A stretch of DNA of 64,000 nt from Lamellibrachia columna (lineage: Eukaryota; Annelida; Polychaeta; Sabellida; Siboglinidae). The position numbers were made by a program, and so were the translations under genes. The stretch lies in the NCBI GenBank assembly GCA_963662155.1, contig OY759271.1, positions 15,013,584-15,077,583 of the forward strand. The letters run 5' to 3'. The notes beneath the pieces were generated by a model. The model did not search any database and was not told the DNA's origin. It saw only the letters and a list, made by a program, of their open reading frames with translations. The number at the start of each line of letters is the position of its first letter. The first letter of the stretch is position 1. This document shows positions 50,869 through 60,811 of the stretch, in pieces.

Positions 50869-51453
50869 ATGAATCGTCCTATATACTTCAGAGGAGGAAA
50901 CAGTTTCCTATCTAACTTCTACGCGTGTAGGATATATGCATGGGGTCATGTTTTTAACACCGTTGAAGCTGCGTACCAGTACAGGAAATGCATCTTTTAT
51001 GGCGATGCCGAGACGGCGGAAAAGATGCTAGCCACACGAACCGGACTACAGGCGAAATACCTTAGCAAGACCATTCGAGAGAAGGAGCATTTACGTGCAC
51101 AATGGAACAAACAGAGACGATCTGTAATGACCGCGTTAGTTGCGATTAAATTTCGCGAAACGACACTACGCAAACTATTGTTAGACACACATCCATCACC
51201 GTTAATGGAATGTGTGAGAAGCAGGGAAGGATTCTGGAGCATGCTCACCTACACTGGACAGTCTGGACAGAACGTGTTGGGTCAGATACTCGTGAATTGT
51301 CGCGAGTTCATTCTAAAAAAAACCAGGCGACGGGAATGCGCGCTCGTCAACAAAGCCCAGACGATAGGAATGCACGGCGATAGCGCAACGCATACCAGCG
51401 CCCCAGCTGGGGAGATAAGAAAGGCGCGCCATGCAAGCGCCCCTGCTATATAA
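50869..51453 (+). CDS. NADAR-domain (YbiA-like) protein
   Basis: MNRPIYFRGGNSFLSNFYAC begins the fold. The family features follow in order: F-x-G-G-N-x-F-L-S-N-F-Y, VFNTVEAAYQYRK, the W and basic helix around LRAQWNKQRRSVMTAL, KFRETTLRKLLLDTHPSPLMECV, SREGFWSM, and the closing GQNVLGQILVNCREF. NADAR proteins are N-glycosidase-like hydrolases acting on NAD-derived or ADP-ribosyl substrates and on unstable riboflavin-pathway intermediates; which applies here is unknown. I take the internal ATG at 50,869 because it starts at the conserved region; an in-frame ATG at 50,806 would add 21 residues. The basic C-terminal tail of about 40 residues is extra. The stop codon lies within the next gene's TATA box. 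The frame is intact. Confidence 0.8.
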   Translation: MNRPIYFRGGNSFLSNFYACRIYAWGHVFNTVEAAYQYRKCIFYGDAETAEKMLATRTGLQAKYLSKTIREKEHLRAQWNKQRRSVMTALVAIKFRETTLRKLLLDTHPSPLMECVRSREGFWSMLTYTGQSGQNVLGQILVNCREFILKKTRRRECALVNKAQTIGMHGDSATHTSAPAGEIRKARHASAPAI

Positions 51454-51454
51454 G
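51447..51454 (+). promoter_or_regulatory. TATA box overlapping the NADAR stop codon
   Basis: TATATAAG followed by GA, 92 bases before the ATG at 51,539. It overlaps the TAA that ends the NADAR frame. Transcription would start near 51,478. Confidence 0.6.
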
Positions 51455-51538
51455 AGACTCGCAGCTCTAACTGTCATAACCAACTCTGTCGATCGATCGA
51501 CTGACTCCTGTCTCGTATACGCTCAAGTCTTCGAAGTC

Positions 51539-51967
51539 ATGGCCGCACAGCAGTTTGCAGAAGAAGAACAGATGATGATGAACCTGACACGATTGCAGTC
51601 AGAGGTAAGTGTTGGAACTTACACATTTGAAAGACCGTTAACTATAGTCGCTTGTGCCACGCAAGAGAAATATGTTGTGTATATATCGTGCTCGCAGTGT
51701 CCCAAAGGCGTCCAGCGGCATAAACAAGGCTACTATTGTCCAGTACACAAATGGCAGAGAGCTCCTACGTACAGGTACAACCTGCGTGTCCTCCTGCAGG
51801 ATTGGATCGGCACAGAAATCTGGGTCAGTTTGTTTAACGAAGTGGCAGCGAAAGTACTTGGTTTCGCCGCTAACGCCTACGTCGCTATGACGTCAGACGA
51901 AGACCGGTCGGCTGCGCTGTCGGTGCTGAGGGGGTCCGTGTCATGGAGACCATTAAAAAACGCATAA
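51539..51967 (+). CDS. RPA-C-like zinc-ribbon OB-fold protein (single-stranded DNA-binding candidate)
   Basis: 142 residues. After an acidic, Met-rich N-terminus (22 residues) comes TIVACATQEKYVVYISCSQC, then YYCPVH, YRYNLRVLLQDWIGTEIWV, SLFNEVAAKVLGFAANAY. The CxxC...CxxH ribbon followed by Y-x-x-x-x-x-V-x-D and W-V-x-x-F-x-E-x-A-x-x-(I/V)-L-G matches the C-terminal DNA-binding domain of the RPA large subunit. It probably coats single strands during element replication; that role is inferred. A consensus donor GAG|GTAAGTG at 51,604/51,605 lies in frame after residue 22, so this product would come from the unspliced message. The frame is intact, with a TATA box upstream. I do not know RPA-C as a standard Polinton gene. 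Confidence 0.65.
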   Translation: MAAQQFAEEEQMMMNLTRLQSEVSVGTYTFERPLTIVACATQEKYVVYISCSQCPKGVQRHKQGYYCPVHKWQRAPTYRYNLRVLLQDWIGTEIWVSLFNEVAAKVLGFAANAYVAMTSDEDRSAALSVLRGSVSWRPLKNA

Positions 51968-52032
51968 ACAACAACTACGTCAACTACAACGCGTCAGAGC
52001 TGGAAGTACTAGACGAAGCATTCTCTTTGTAG

Positions 52033-52662
52033 GAGGAAGACAAAGAGAATGCTGTCGTCGACGCCAGCGCTGACAGCAGCACAGGTCCCGATGAAATAAC
52101 CATGAACAAAAAGGTACAGGAGTGGTTAGATGCATATGAAGATCGTAATCTATTACCATCCTCACCATCCATCACTTCCTCTACCGAACCGACTCTGTTT
52201 ATAGCAGACGAGCATACTGCTGTAAGTAACGATGCAGCTATTGTCATAAGCACCAGCAGCAGCAGCAGCAGCAGTAACGATGCAGCTATTGTCATAAGCA
52301 GTAGCAGCAGCAGTAGCAGTAGTAACAGCGGCAACAATCATGATATGCAGGTGACGGTAACGAACATAGACAGAATTTGGAATCGTGCGGAAGCCATGAT
52401 GAATCAAAATACCTTCGACGCGGCGGTAGACGCAGCGTGCGTTCGTTATGCATGTAACGAGGTGGTTCGTATATTATATCTATCGGAAGATGAGTATTAC
52501 GTACCGTCTTCCGGTCTTATCATGCACATCTTGCGTTGGGTTGTCATAACGTTGGAGGAGAGGTTTGGGAAAATGCAATGGAGTCTCGATATGGCAGACA
52601 CGGTCAGAGCGACCAAAGCCAGTCCATATGAAGGTAAGAACGATGTTGCTGACAGTGATTAA
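52033..52662 (+). CDS. Alternative exon/ORF B, unrecognised protein with Ser-rich stretch
   Basis: A strong acceptor TTCTCTTTGTAG ends at 52,032. The exon opens EEDKENAVVDASAD in phase 0, compatible with the donor at 51,604, so splicing would fuse 22 RPA-gene residues to this frame. It continues NKKVQEWLDAYEDRNLL, two Ser runs with a repeated SNDAAIVIS, then IWNRAEAMMNQNTFDAAV and MHILRWVVITLEERFG, predicted helical. A second donor GAAG|GTAAGA is at 52,633. If unspliced, the frame ends at 52,660-52,662. No family recognised. Confidence 0.45.
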   Translation, partial: EEDKENAVVDASADSSTGPDEITMNKKVQEWLDAYEDRNLLPSSPSITSSTEPTLFIADEHTAVSNDAAIVISTSSSSSSSNDAAIVISSSSSSSSSNSGNNHDMQVTVTNIDRIWNRAEAMMNQNTFDAAVDAACVRYACNEVVRILYLSEDEYYVPSSGLIMHILRWVVITLEERFGKMQWSLDMADTVRATKASPYEGKNDVADSD

Positions 52663-52693
52663 ACAGGTGTGTCTTTTGTTGTCCTGTCTATAG

Positions 52694-52774
52694 ATACATA
52701 ACGGCCTCATACAGCTACGCGAGGCGTACGATAACGACCTGTGGTTGGTGCTCAACAAAAAGCGTCGACCAGCA

Positions 52775-52861
<87 letters not shown>

Positions 52862-53344
52862 CCAACCGCACCGCCGTCGTTTCTAACGATGCAGTCGCCA
52901 TCGTCGTCAACGACGATGCCACCACCACTACCGTCAACATCGTTCGGGTTTAGTTTGTCGACACCGCCACCATCGCCGTCGTCGACGCCGTTGTCGCCAC
53001 CGTCGCCGCCACCGTCGCCGCTACCGTCGTCGCCATCGTCCTCGTCCTCCAACACGCCGATATCTTTCGACACGCAGCCAGCAATATGCGCGTGTGAATG
53101 CTATTGCGAGAACACTCCACCATCAACGACTCCATCCATGAACATTATGACTCCAGAAACTGCGAACATTATGCTAACAGAAGCCATCACACATCATATT
53201 ATGTATAGATCACATCACACACCTCTGACAGTAGCCGAAGCCACTGTCAACATATGCGCAGAAACATGCGCGACGCTGCTGTCAGAGGAGACGCAGACAT
53301 TTTTAATTCAAGAAGTGGCGTGTTTCAATCCTTGGATGTTGTGA
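52694..53344 (+). CDS. ORF C: poly-Ala, Pro/Ser-rich protein, unrecognised
   Basis: The acceptor TGTCCTGTCTATAG ends at 52,693. The frame opens IHNGLIQLREAYDNDLW, then NKKRRP, about 30 Ala encoded by a CAG array (52,770-52,862), a long Pro/Ser tract, a CACECYCE cysteine cluster and a helical C-terminus (TPETANIMLTEAITHH ... LIQEVACFNP). It is phase-compatible with the exon ending at 51,604. From the donor at 52,633 it is one base out of frame, which is either a lesion or evidence for alternative joining. Function unknown. Confidence 0.45.
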
Positions 53345-53789
53345 ACACGCCACACACACACACACGCGCACGCACGCACGCGCACGCGCACGCGCACGCG
53401 CACGCACTGGGTTATTGACTTCATGTAGACTTAGTTAGTAATTGTTAATAATGTCTTTAATGTTATATATCAATATTGCCTTTAATCATATATATTAGTA
53501 TTGTCTTTAATCTTATTCTTTAGTTAGTAATTGTTATTAGTGTCTTTTATATATTATTATTGTCTTTAATCCTATATATTATTATTGTCTTTAAGCTTAT
53601 ATATCATTAGCTTTAGACTAAGTAGTAATTGTTGTTAGTGTCTTTAATCTTATATATTGTCTTTAATCCTATATATCAGTATTGACTTGATGTGATGCAT
53701 TTTGTTTCAATACATTTATTTTTCTTCATCCTCTTGTATTTTGTCTATGAAATATGTATATAGCATTCTTTATGTATGAAGAGACCGAC

Positions 53790-53829
<40 letters not shown>

Positions 53830-53978
53830 CTTATTCACGCACGTGACCTCTGTCGTGGTGTAAAAACCCACAAGTCAGTTCCATCATACTAGCCTCTGGC
53901 GCGACGGAAAACGTTCGCAAGCTACTGGTCACTGTCGCGGTATTAACAAACCCACAAACCATCGTCATATGTCATCAT

Positions 53979-54063
<85 letters not shown>

Positions 54064-54086
54064 TGTACTGGTATGAAAGGATAGAC

Positions 54087-54138
<52 letters not shown>

Positions 54139-54200
54139 CATACACAACATATGTTTTCTATTGAATAAAAGTGTCAAAATGGAATGGAACGTGTTGTGTC
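53345..54200. repeat. Low-complexity spacer: (CA/CG)n, TCTTTAAT-type repeats and three (TA)n arrays
   Basis: CA/CG mixtures at 53,349-53,406. Degenerate GTCTTTAATCTTATATAT units at 53,450-53,700. TA arrays at 53,794-53,826, 53,978-54,061 and 54,090-54,137, the first and third preceded by related GACTTCTA words. No genes. AATAAA at 54,164-54,169 could be the polyadenylation signal of the upstream genes. Confidence 0.85.
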
Positions 54201-54386
54201 AGCATTATTATATTATTATTCCTACGAGTGACACCCCTCCTCCATAGTCGAAAGGGAACCCGTAGTCGATTATAGTGGACATAGTGGACAATAGTAGCCA
54301 TTGTTATAGGAACGCCTCTTATCATACATTGACGTCTTATTAGTAAATATAGAAATACCCCCACCACCCCACCACCCCACACGCAC

Positions 54387-54394
54387 TATATAAA
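54387..54394 (+). promoter_or_regulatory. TATA box and initiator of the polymerase gene
   Basis: TATATAAA is followed about 26 bases later by CTCAGTTG (initiator-like, 54,416-54,423), with the ATG at 54,441. Good spacing for a TATA-driven start. Confidence 0.65.
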
Positions 54395-54440
54395 TGCGCT
54401 GAGAGTCCATTCCCTCTCAGTTGTAGATGCGGTCATCGTC

Positions 54441-54671
54441 ATGAAAAGACACCAATGTCGTCACTGTGGGCTCGCCTTCGACACGTGTGCAGAACTACAA
54501 CGTCACGTGCAGAGTTATCACTCGACGCCATCTTGCGGCCTTCATTCATACTTGGTGGCACCACCAATAGTGGTGCCACCTACCATGCAAAGAGAGCGAA
54601 ATACGCATGCGAGAAATGCGGTACCACCTTCGGGAGATTGGACAACCTACAGCGTCACGTAAGGTCGGTAT

Positions 54672-54702
<31 letters not shown>

Positions 54703-57700
54703 AAGAAACACCACCGTCTACACGTGTAAGAAATGTGGACGGAAGTTCGAAAGACGTCGCGATCTGACCATACACGCACGAACCGCGTGTGCCGACGTCA
54801 CCGAGCCACCAGCACCAAAGAGATCAAAAAGAAAAGACACTACCCCATCCCACCACCCACTCGTTACAGGAAGAAGACCCCTTAGAACCACCCGATCGAC
54901 TTCCCTTCTCCGACACTCTGTCGACGGAACTGTTAGATGTCGTTCGTGCGCACTGGTCTGCTATAAGGACCCACGTGTCAAGAGGTCCTCTCCAATGCAG
55001 GTACGATTACAGATTAACCACGCTAGACACGACCGTCCTAGAACCGTGTTTGAAGATCATGTTCCAGGAACAGACCAATGCGTTCAAGATTAACCTCAGT
55101 TACGGGTTCGTTCTGAGAAACAAGAACACGGGTCAATACAAGTACTATCATTCCTCGTGTAATTGCTGTGGACGCTACCTGGACGAACCCAGTCTCGTCA
55201 CCAACAGCAAGGACTTTGATGACTTTCTCGAACGCATCCGAGAAACCGACGTCTTGCAATGGGCCATCAATCAATGACCGGATTCTGCGTGGGTGTGCGA
55301 AGTCGTGACGAATGTCACTTTCTTCGTTAACCGCGTCATCGATCACCCTATAGGATATGTAGGCATGATCCCTCTTCCGCCCTACATCAAGAAGAAAAAA
55401 AGAGTCATCGGTCTGGAAACGGAATCCAACCATAACAAGAGGTACAATGATAACCTATGTCTCTTCCGATGTCTGGACCTACATCGAGGATGCGATCTAT
55501 ATCGATTGGAAACGGCAGTGAAGACGCTGTACGATCGAGACCACGTACCCATGGAAGAATTTGCAGGGGTCACGCTGAAAGACCTCTATCGCGTAGAGAC
55601 CACGTTCCAAACGAACGTGTGCGTATACAAGCTCGTCAAACCGGATGCAGAGGATTCGGAGGATGGTAAGTCGACTGCCGAACTGGTCCGTCGATCGTTA
55701 TGCAAGTACCCAGAAACAATGTATCTCAACCTTCACGAGACACATTTTTCATTCATCCAAGATGTCCGCATGTACTGTCACTCGTATCGATGTCGGAAGT
55801 GCGGTGACTCGTTATGGAATAAAGCATCTATGCTGCATAGGCATGAGCGCACGTGCACGGGGGGGTGTGTGCGTCGAGTCTATCCTGGTGGCGTGTACCA
55901 TTCGACTCCATCGGTATTCGAACGTCTGGACGACGAGAACATTCGTGTGGCTGAATCGTTGCGCTACTACCCGTATCGAGCCACCTTTGACTTCGAGTGT
56001 TGGTTCGACACGGAACAACTTCCGTCGGACAGTGACAAGGTCCACTGGGTGGCGCGTCACGTTCCACTGAGCGTGAGCGTGACATCCAACGTGCCCGGAC
56101 ACGAGCGAGTGCAATGTCTCGTCACGGATGGAGACACCAACAAGTTGGTGAGTAGAATGATGGATATCTTACAAGCGATGAGTGACGCCGCGTACGATAA
56201 GATCAAACACTCGTACGAAGATGTCTTGGAACAGCTCGCAGAGGAACTGACGAACTGGGACGAAAGGGAGGAAGCTGCACGATCAGCCATCGACAAGAAG
56301 AAATCTCGTCCGGCGACCAATCCATACAAAAAGCTGATGGGACAACTTTATGGATGGATGCATCAGTTACCCGTCATCGGGTTCAATTCGGGTAAGTATG
56401 ATCTCAATGCCATCAAACAGTTCCTCATACCCTACTTCCTATCCACCACGTCAAAGACAGGGGAACAAGAACAAGAACAAGAACAAGACGACAAAGAAGA
56501 AGAAGAGAACGAGGGTATCGGGTCTTTTTTCGTCATCAAACGCAACAACACGTTCATGTGTCTTTCGACGGATCAGAAATTCTTAGACATGATGAATTAC
56601 ATAGCCCCCGGGTTCAGTTACGACAAGTACCTGAAGGCGTACGGATGCGAGGTGACGAAAGGTCATTTCCCGTACGAGTACATGGACCGTCTGGAGAGAC
56701 TCGACGACACCGCACTTCCATCGAAACTGGCCTTCTTCAGTCGACTGAAGATCGAAGGTATTACGGACAAGGATTATGCCAGTTGTCAAGAGGCCTGGCG
56801 CGACAACGCCATGACGACTTTGCGAGACTTTCTCGTCTGGTACAACAACAGGGACGTGGTTCCCTTTCTACAGGCCATCGACAGACAGTTTGCCTTCTAC
56901 CAGCAACGTGGCATAGACATGTTAAAGCAAGGCATCAGCGTACCTGGTCTGACCTTGCTCTACCTGTTCAACGACCTTCCAGAGAAGACCTACTTTACCA
57001 TCTTCAACGAGAAGAATAAAGATCTTCATCATCTCGTCAAAGATCACGTGGTTGGCGGACCTTCGCTCGTTTTTCACCGCTATCACGAGAAAGGGGTCAC
57101 CACGCTACGTCAGAACGAGTACGGAGAGGCCGCTCGTCCGTGTCGGTCCATCGTAGGATACGATGCCAACGCCCTGTACTTGTGGTCACTCATGCAAGAC
57201 ATGCATATGGGATGGTACACGCGACGACGGGAAGAGAACGACTTCCGACCCGAATCGGCGCAGTTGTACGGACATATGGCTGCGGAATGGTTGACTTGGG
57301 AATCTGAACGCACGGGACGCGTCATACGACACCAGATCAACGGTAGAGAGAAGAGAATAGGCAAATTGTTGTTGGATGGGTGGTGTAGCGAGACGAAAAC
57401 GGCTTATTAGTTCCACGGATGTTTTTTCCATGGTCACTCGTGCACTGGTAAAGAGATCAACGAGGTCAACGGGAAACCCATGGCTGAACTGCTCGCCGAG
57501 ACGCGAAAGAACACCGCCTACCTCCGTTACTTTGTCAAGGTCGTCGAGTTGTGGGAATGCGAGTGGAAAGAGACGAGACGAGATCCTGTCGTGAAAAAGT
57601 GTCTGGATGCTGCATTTCCGCGACGACGTCATGCACGATGGACGATGACGTCGCAACAGATACTGAGCGGCGTGCGTGCCGGAACCGTGTTTGGTCTGAT

Positions 57701-58866
57701 CGAGTGTGACCTTTGCGTACCGGAAGCATTGCGCGAACACTTTGCCGAGATGCAGCCCGTGTTCAAGAACATCCATCTGACACGCGACGATCTCGGACCG
57801 TTCATGCGCCGATACGCCGAGGAGCACAACATCATGGCGACTCCGAAACGCATGCTCGTGGGTAGTTATCGAGGCGATAAGATCTTGCTCGCCACGCCTC
57901 TGCTGCGATGGTATATGGACCACGGTCTCGAAATGACGCACGTGTATCAGGTCGTTGAGTATGATCCCGTCCCGTGCTTCAGGCGGTTCGGCGATGCAGT
58001 GTCCACGGCGCGACGCGAGGGAGACGTCCACTCGCACAAGGCCATCATCGCAGACACCATGAAGTTGCAGGGGAACTCGGGTTACGGAAAGACCATCACC
58101 AACGTGGACCGACATCGTGACGTCAACTACTGCACGAAGAAGGCGGCGTCGCTCATGGTCAACGATAGACGATTCCGACAACTCGACGTCGTCGTCGACG
58201 AAGCGTACGAGATAGAGATGAACAAGAAAACCGCCACGTACACCCTGCACGTGCACGTGGGATTCTTCGTTCTACAGTACGCGAAGATGCGCATGTTGCA
58301 GTTCTATTACGACTTCATCGACAGGTACCTGGAGCGCCCTCTTTTTCAGTACTGCGAGATGGATACAGACTCCGCCTATTTGGCTTTGGCCGCCGAGTCC
58401 CTCGACGCCCTCGTGACCCCGGAACTACGAGAACATTACTTCCGGCACCGCTCCGAATGGTTGCCGTCCAAATGTTGCGACGACCATCGAAACGAGTACT
58501 TGTGCTGTCGGCGACGAGGCGTGCTGTAAGGCGCGCAGGGCGTACGACAAGAGGACCCCTGGTCTGTTCAAGGTGGAGTGGTCCGGCGACGGGTTCGTGG
58601 GGTTGTGTAGCAAGACGTACTATTGTTTCGGACCCACCGACAAATACAGCACCAAAGGACTGAGCAAACGTCACTACGACATCGACAAGAACGCGTTCCT
58701 GGAGGTGCTCACCAACCGTCGGAGCGGAAGTGGAAAGAACCGCGGGTTCCGGGTGCGTCACTCGACCGTGTTGACGTACGTGCAGGAACGAGCGGCTCTC
58801 ACCTACTTCTACGCCAAACGCGTGGTGCACGAGGATGGGGTGAGCACGGGTCCGGTGGATGTGTAG
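54441..58866 (+). pseudogene. Polinton protein-primed family B DNA polymerase with N-terminal C2H2 fingers, multiply broken
   Basis: Finger-like units: HQCRHCGLAFDTCAELQRHV, YACEKCGTTFGRLDNLQRHV, YTCKKCGRKFERRRDLTIHA, and later YRCRKCGDSLWNKASMLHRH. The exonuclease has TFDFECWF (about 55,985), GFNSGKYDLN (about 56,380) and WYNNRDVVPF (about 56,836). The polymerase has motif A YDANALYL (about 57,160), motif B KLQGNSGYG (about 58,063) and motif C DTDS (58,362-58,373). Catalytic acids are all visible. Lesions: frame changes between fingers 1 and 2 (54,520-54,600) and after finger 3 (54,790-54,870), stop TGA 55,275-55,277, stop TAG 57,408-57,410, and a frame change about 58,480-58,525. Roughly 1,450 residues were encoded. 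It would replicate the element from a protein primer. It cannot be made intact from this sequence unless lesions are read errors. Confidence 0.93.
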
Positions 58867-58905
58867 AAAAAGGCGATGCACTGTGGTCGTCTTTCATAAG
58901 CGACC

Positions 58906-59532
58906 ATGGACGCACGGTGGAAACATCCTTTCACGTGCATCGTCGCCGGACCGACGGGATGCGGCAAAAGTACTTTCTTGATGCGTATGCTGCGTCACGC
59001 TGCTGCGATGATCGATCCACCCCCTGAACGGATCACGTGGTGTTACGGAGAATGGCAAGAGGCTTACGCAACGATGGACTTGGTCGACGTGCTGTTCGAG
59101 GAAGGGTTGCCGAGTGCGAGCATGTTCGATTCGTCGACGAGGAACCTCATCGTCATAGACGATCTCATGGCAGAAACGGACGAACGGGTCACGACCTTGT
59201 TTACTAAAAAAAGTCATCACAGGAAAACGTCCGTGCTGTATCTCGTACATAATCTGTTCCCCAAAAACAAAGAGAGTCGTACCATCAGTCTGAATTCTCA
59301 GTACATGGTGGTGTTCAAGAATCCTCGTGATGCATCGCAGATGTCGCACTTGGCTCGACAGATGTATCCGGGACGCGCAAAGTTCGTTCAAGAGGCTTTT
59401 AAAGACGCCACGTCGGTACCGTACGGTTATCTATTGGTAGATCTCAAACAGGACACGCCCGAGGACATGCGTCTGCGCACGGCCATCTTTCCAGACGACG
59501 GTGTTCAGTACGTGTACTTGCCGAAGTTATAA
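58906..59532 (+). CDS. A32-like (FtsK/HerA) genome-packaging ATPase
   Basis: 208 residues, intact. The Walker A motif GPTGCGKS is at about residues 15-22. Walker B is NLIVIDDLM at about 80-88. KKSHHRKTSVLYLVHNLFP, with its conserved Asn, follows, then SLNSQYMVVFKNPRD. This is the standard Polinton packaging ATPase, which in related viruses translocates DNA into capsids. Length is as expected. It starts about 40 bases after the polymerase stop, and its own TAA lies inside the TATA box of the next gene. Confidence 0.92.
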   Translation: MDARWKHPFTCIVAGPTGCGKSTFLMRMLRHAAAMIDPPPERITWCYGEWQEAYATMDLVDVLFEEGLPSASMFDSSTRNLIVIDDLMAETDERVTTLFTKKSHHRKTSVLYLVHNLFPKNKESRTISLNSQYMVVFKNPRDASQMSHLARQMYPGRAKFVQEAFKDATSVPYGYLLVDLKQDTPEDMRLRTAIFPDDGVQYVYLPKL

Positions 59533-59536
59533 AAAG
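59528..59536 (+). promoter_or_regulatory. TATA box overlapping the ATPase stop
   Basis: TATAAAAAG overlaps the TAA at 59,530-59,532, about 40 bases before the ATG at 59,570. Same arrangement as at 51,447. Confidence 0.55.
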
Positions 59537-59569
59537 ACCGCACGCGTGGATAGTCTCTTCATTCACACC

Positions 59570-59938
59570 ATGTCTGCGCTGGTGAAGAGGCACATTGTTT
59601 GCATACAGGCTCTGAACAGAACCAAGAGCAACAAATTTAAAAGGGCCATCATCGCCAACGCCGACGCCGATCTGCTGTGTGCACTAGCCGAGTGTGCCTA
59701 CAACATATTAATAAAGAACATTCCATTGAGCGAATTACAGAGGCGTCGTTTGAGTAAATACAGGACGAAGTTACGCGAGTTGTCTCAGAGACGAACGCCA
59801 GCCGCCAGGAGAAGACGCATCTTGTTACAACAGCAGGTCGGCGAGGGACAGAGCGGAGGTTTCCTATCGGCCTTCTTAGCACCGTTGGCAAGTTCGGTCT
59901 TTCTACCCTTGCTCCGGGAGGTGCTGCTCAAGAGGTAG
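59570..59938 (+). CDS. Conserved small basic Polinton protein
   Basis: 122 residues. FKRAIIANADADLLCALAEC and AYNILIKNIPLSELQRRRLS are followed by KYRTKLRELSQRRT, a QQQVGEGQSGGF segment and a hydrophobic C-terminus (FLSAFLAPLASSVFLPLL). This architecture (basic helical part, GGF, hydrophobic tail) is a recurring, unnamed protein in Polintons and related adintoviruses, where it sits near ATPase and capsid genes. I suspect a DNA- or membrane-associated virion protein. The frame is intact. Confidence 0.7.
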   Translation: MSALVKRHIVCIQALNRTKSNKFKRAIIANADADLLCALAECAYNILIKNIPLSELQRRRLSKYRTKLRELSQRRTPAARRRRILLQQQVGEGQSGGFLSAFLAPLASSVFLPLLREVLLKR

Positions 59939-59952
59939 AGAGAGAGAGAGAG

Positions 59953-59992
<40 letters not shown>
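59939..59992 (+). repeat. (GA)n microsatellite
   Basis: About 26 GA dinucleotides with GATA interruptions, exactly filling the space between two genes. Confidence 0.95.
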
Positions 59993-59997
<5 letters not shown>

Positions 59998-60621
59998 ACA
60001 TGCACGCAAGATGGCCTTGGTAGACCCACGAATGTGGGACACGCTTCGTTCACCACCACCACCACCTCCGACGGACACCTTAGGTAAGAAGGTGCAAGCC
60101 CTCGATTACGAGATGATGACCATCCTCGACAGAAAGGACCTCGACGACAGGACCAAGGTAACACTGTATAATCAGGTGTTGCAACGGTACAACGTCTTGT
60201 CCGATAAACACGTCAAGGAACCGGTACGCGTGATCACGGTGAACGAGTCTGGGACGGGGGTGGGGGCGGGGGCGGGGGCGGAGGGAGCAGTAGGAGCTCC
60301 TGCTACTAGCGCTACTAGCGGGATAGAGGCCGACGTCGACGACTGTTGCGTAAGAGAAAGACCGATCCAACGGGATGGCAACCGTTCGCAAGACAACTCC
60401 GTGCCATGAACCTGCCCATGGAGTTGGTCGGTAACGTCGCCAGGAGAGACTACATACGTCAGGCGACGACGCCGGCGACGACATCCACTCCAGGTCGTCG
60501 TCGTCGAATACCGGCTACTCCTCGCTCTGGTGGTAGCGCACGAAGGTCGCGGTCAGATGGAACATTCCATGCTCACCCCACCTCCAGAACGTCAACGCAA
60601 GGCTCTGGCGTCATTGGCTAG
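59993..60621 (+). pseudogene. Conserved Polinton virion-associated protein, frameshifted
   Basis: The first frame begins MEHARKMALVDPRMWDTL, then LDDRTKVTLYNQVLQRYNVL. An M-x-L-V-x-P start and Y-N-Q-V-L-Q-R-Y block are typical of a conserved Polinton protein of unknown function encoded next to the integrase. A GGGGGCGGGGGC-rich stretch follows (60,250-60,285). From about 60,345 the conserved sequence continues one frame over (LRKRKTDPTGWQPFA, MNLPMELVG) to a stop at 60,621. The frame change lies in about 60,290-60,380. A single-base deletion or a read error in the G-rich run could explain it. Confidence 0.65.
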
Positions 60622-60676
60622 TTGGGAAGACATTTAAGACGATGCGGCACGTGTCCATTGCACAGTGTGCGCTCCG

Positions 60677-60811
60677 ATGTCGAGCGATCCACAGGACACG
60701 TACCGTTCCGTTATCGTTGCAACAATTTGCGGTGGACTTTACTTGATTGCTGACGCTATAGCTCGAAGTCTTATACAACAGTCGCTATTCAGGGTATGGT
60801 TTCAGTACTAG
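60677..60811 (+). CDS. Small membrane protein 1 (44 aa)
   Basis: Starts MSSDPQDTYRS, followed by VIVATICGGLYLIADAIA, a likely membrane segment, and a short tail. It overlaps the next small ORF by 16 bases. Position between virion-associated gene and integrase, length and hydrophobicity support it. No named homologue. Confidence 0.45.
   Translation: MSSDPQDTYRSVIVATICGGLYLIADAIARSLIQQSLFRVWFQY

Noticed and set aside
52480..53073. 197-codon minus-strand frame with Asp/Gly and Ala repeats
   Set aside because: Antisense of ORF C's Pro/Ser and CAG tracts.
57186..58256. 356-codon minus-strand open frame
   Set aside because: Shadow of the polymerase gene, whose motifs A-C lie on the plus strand.
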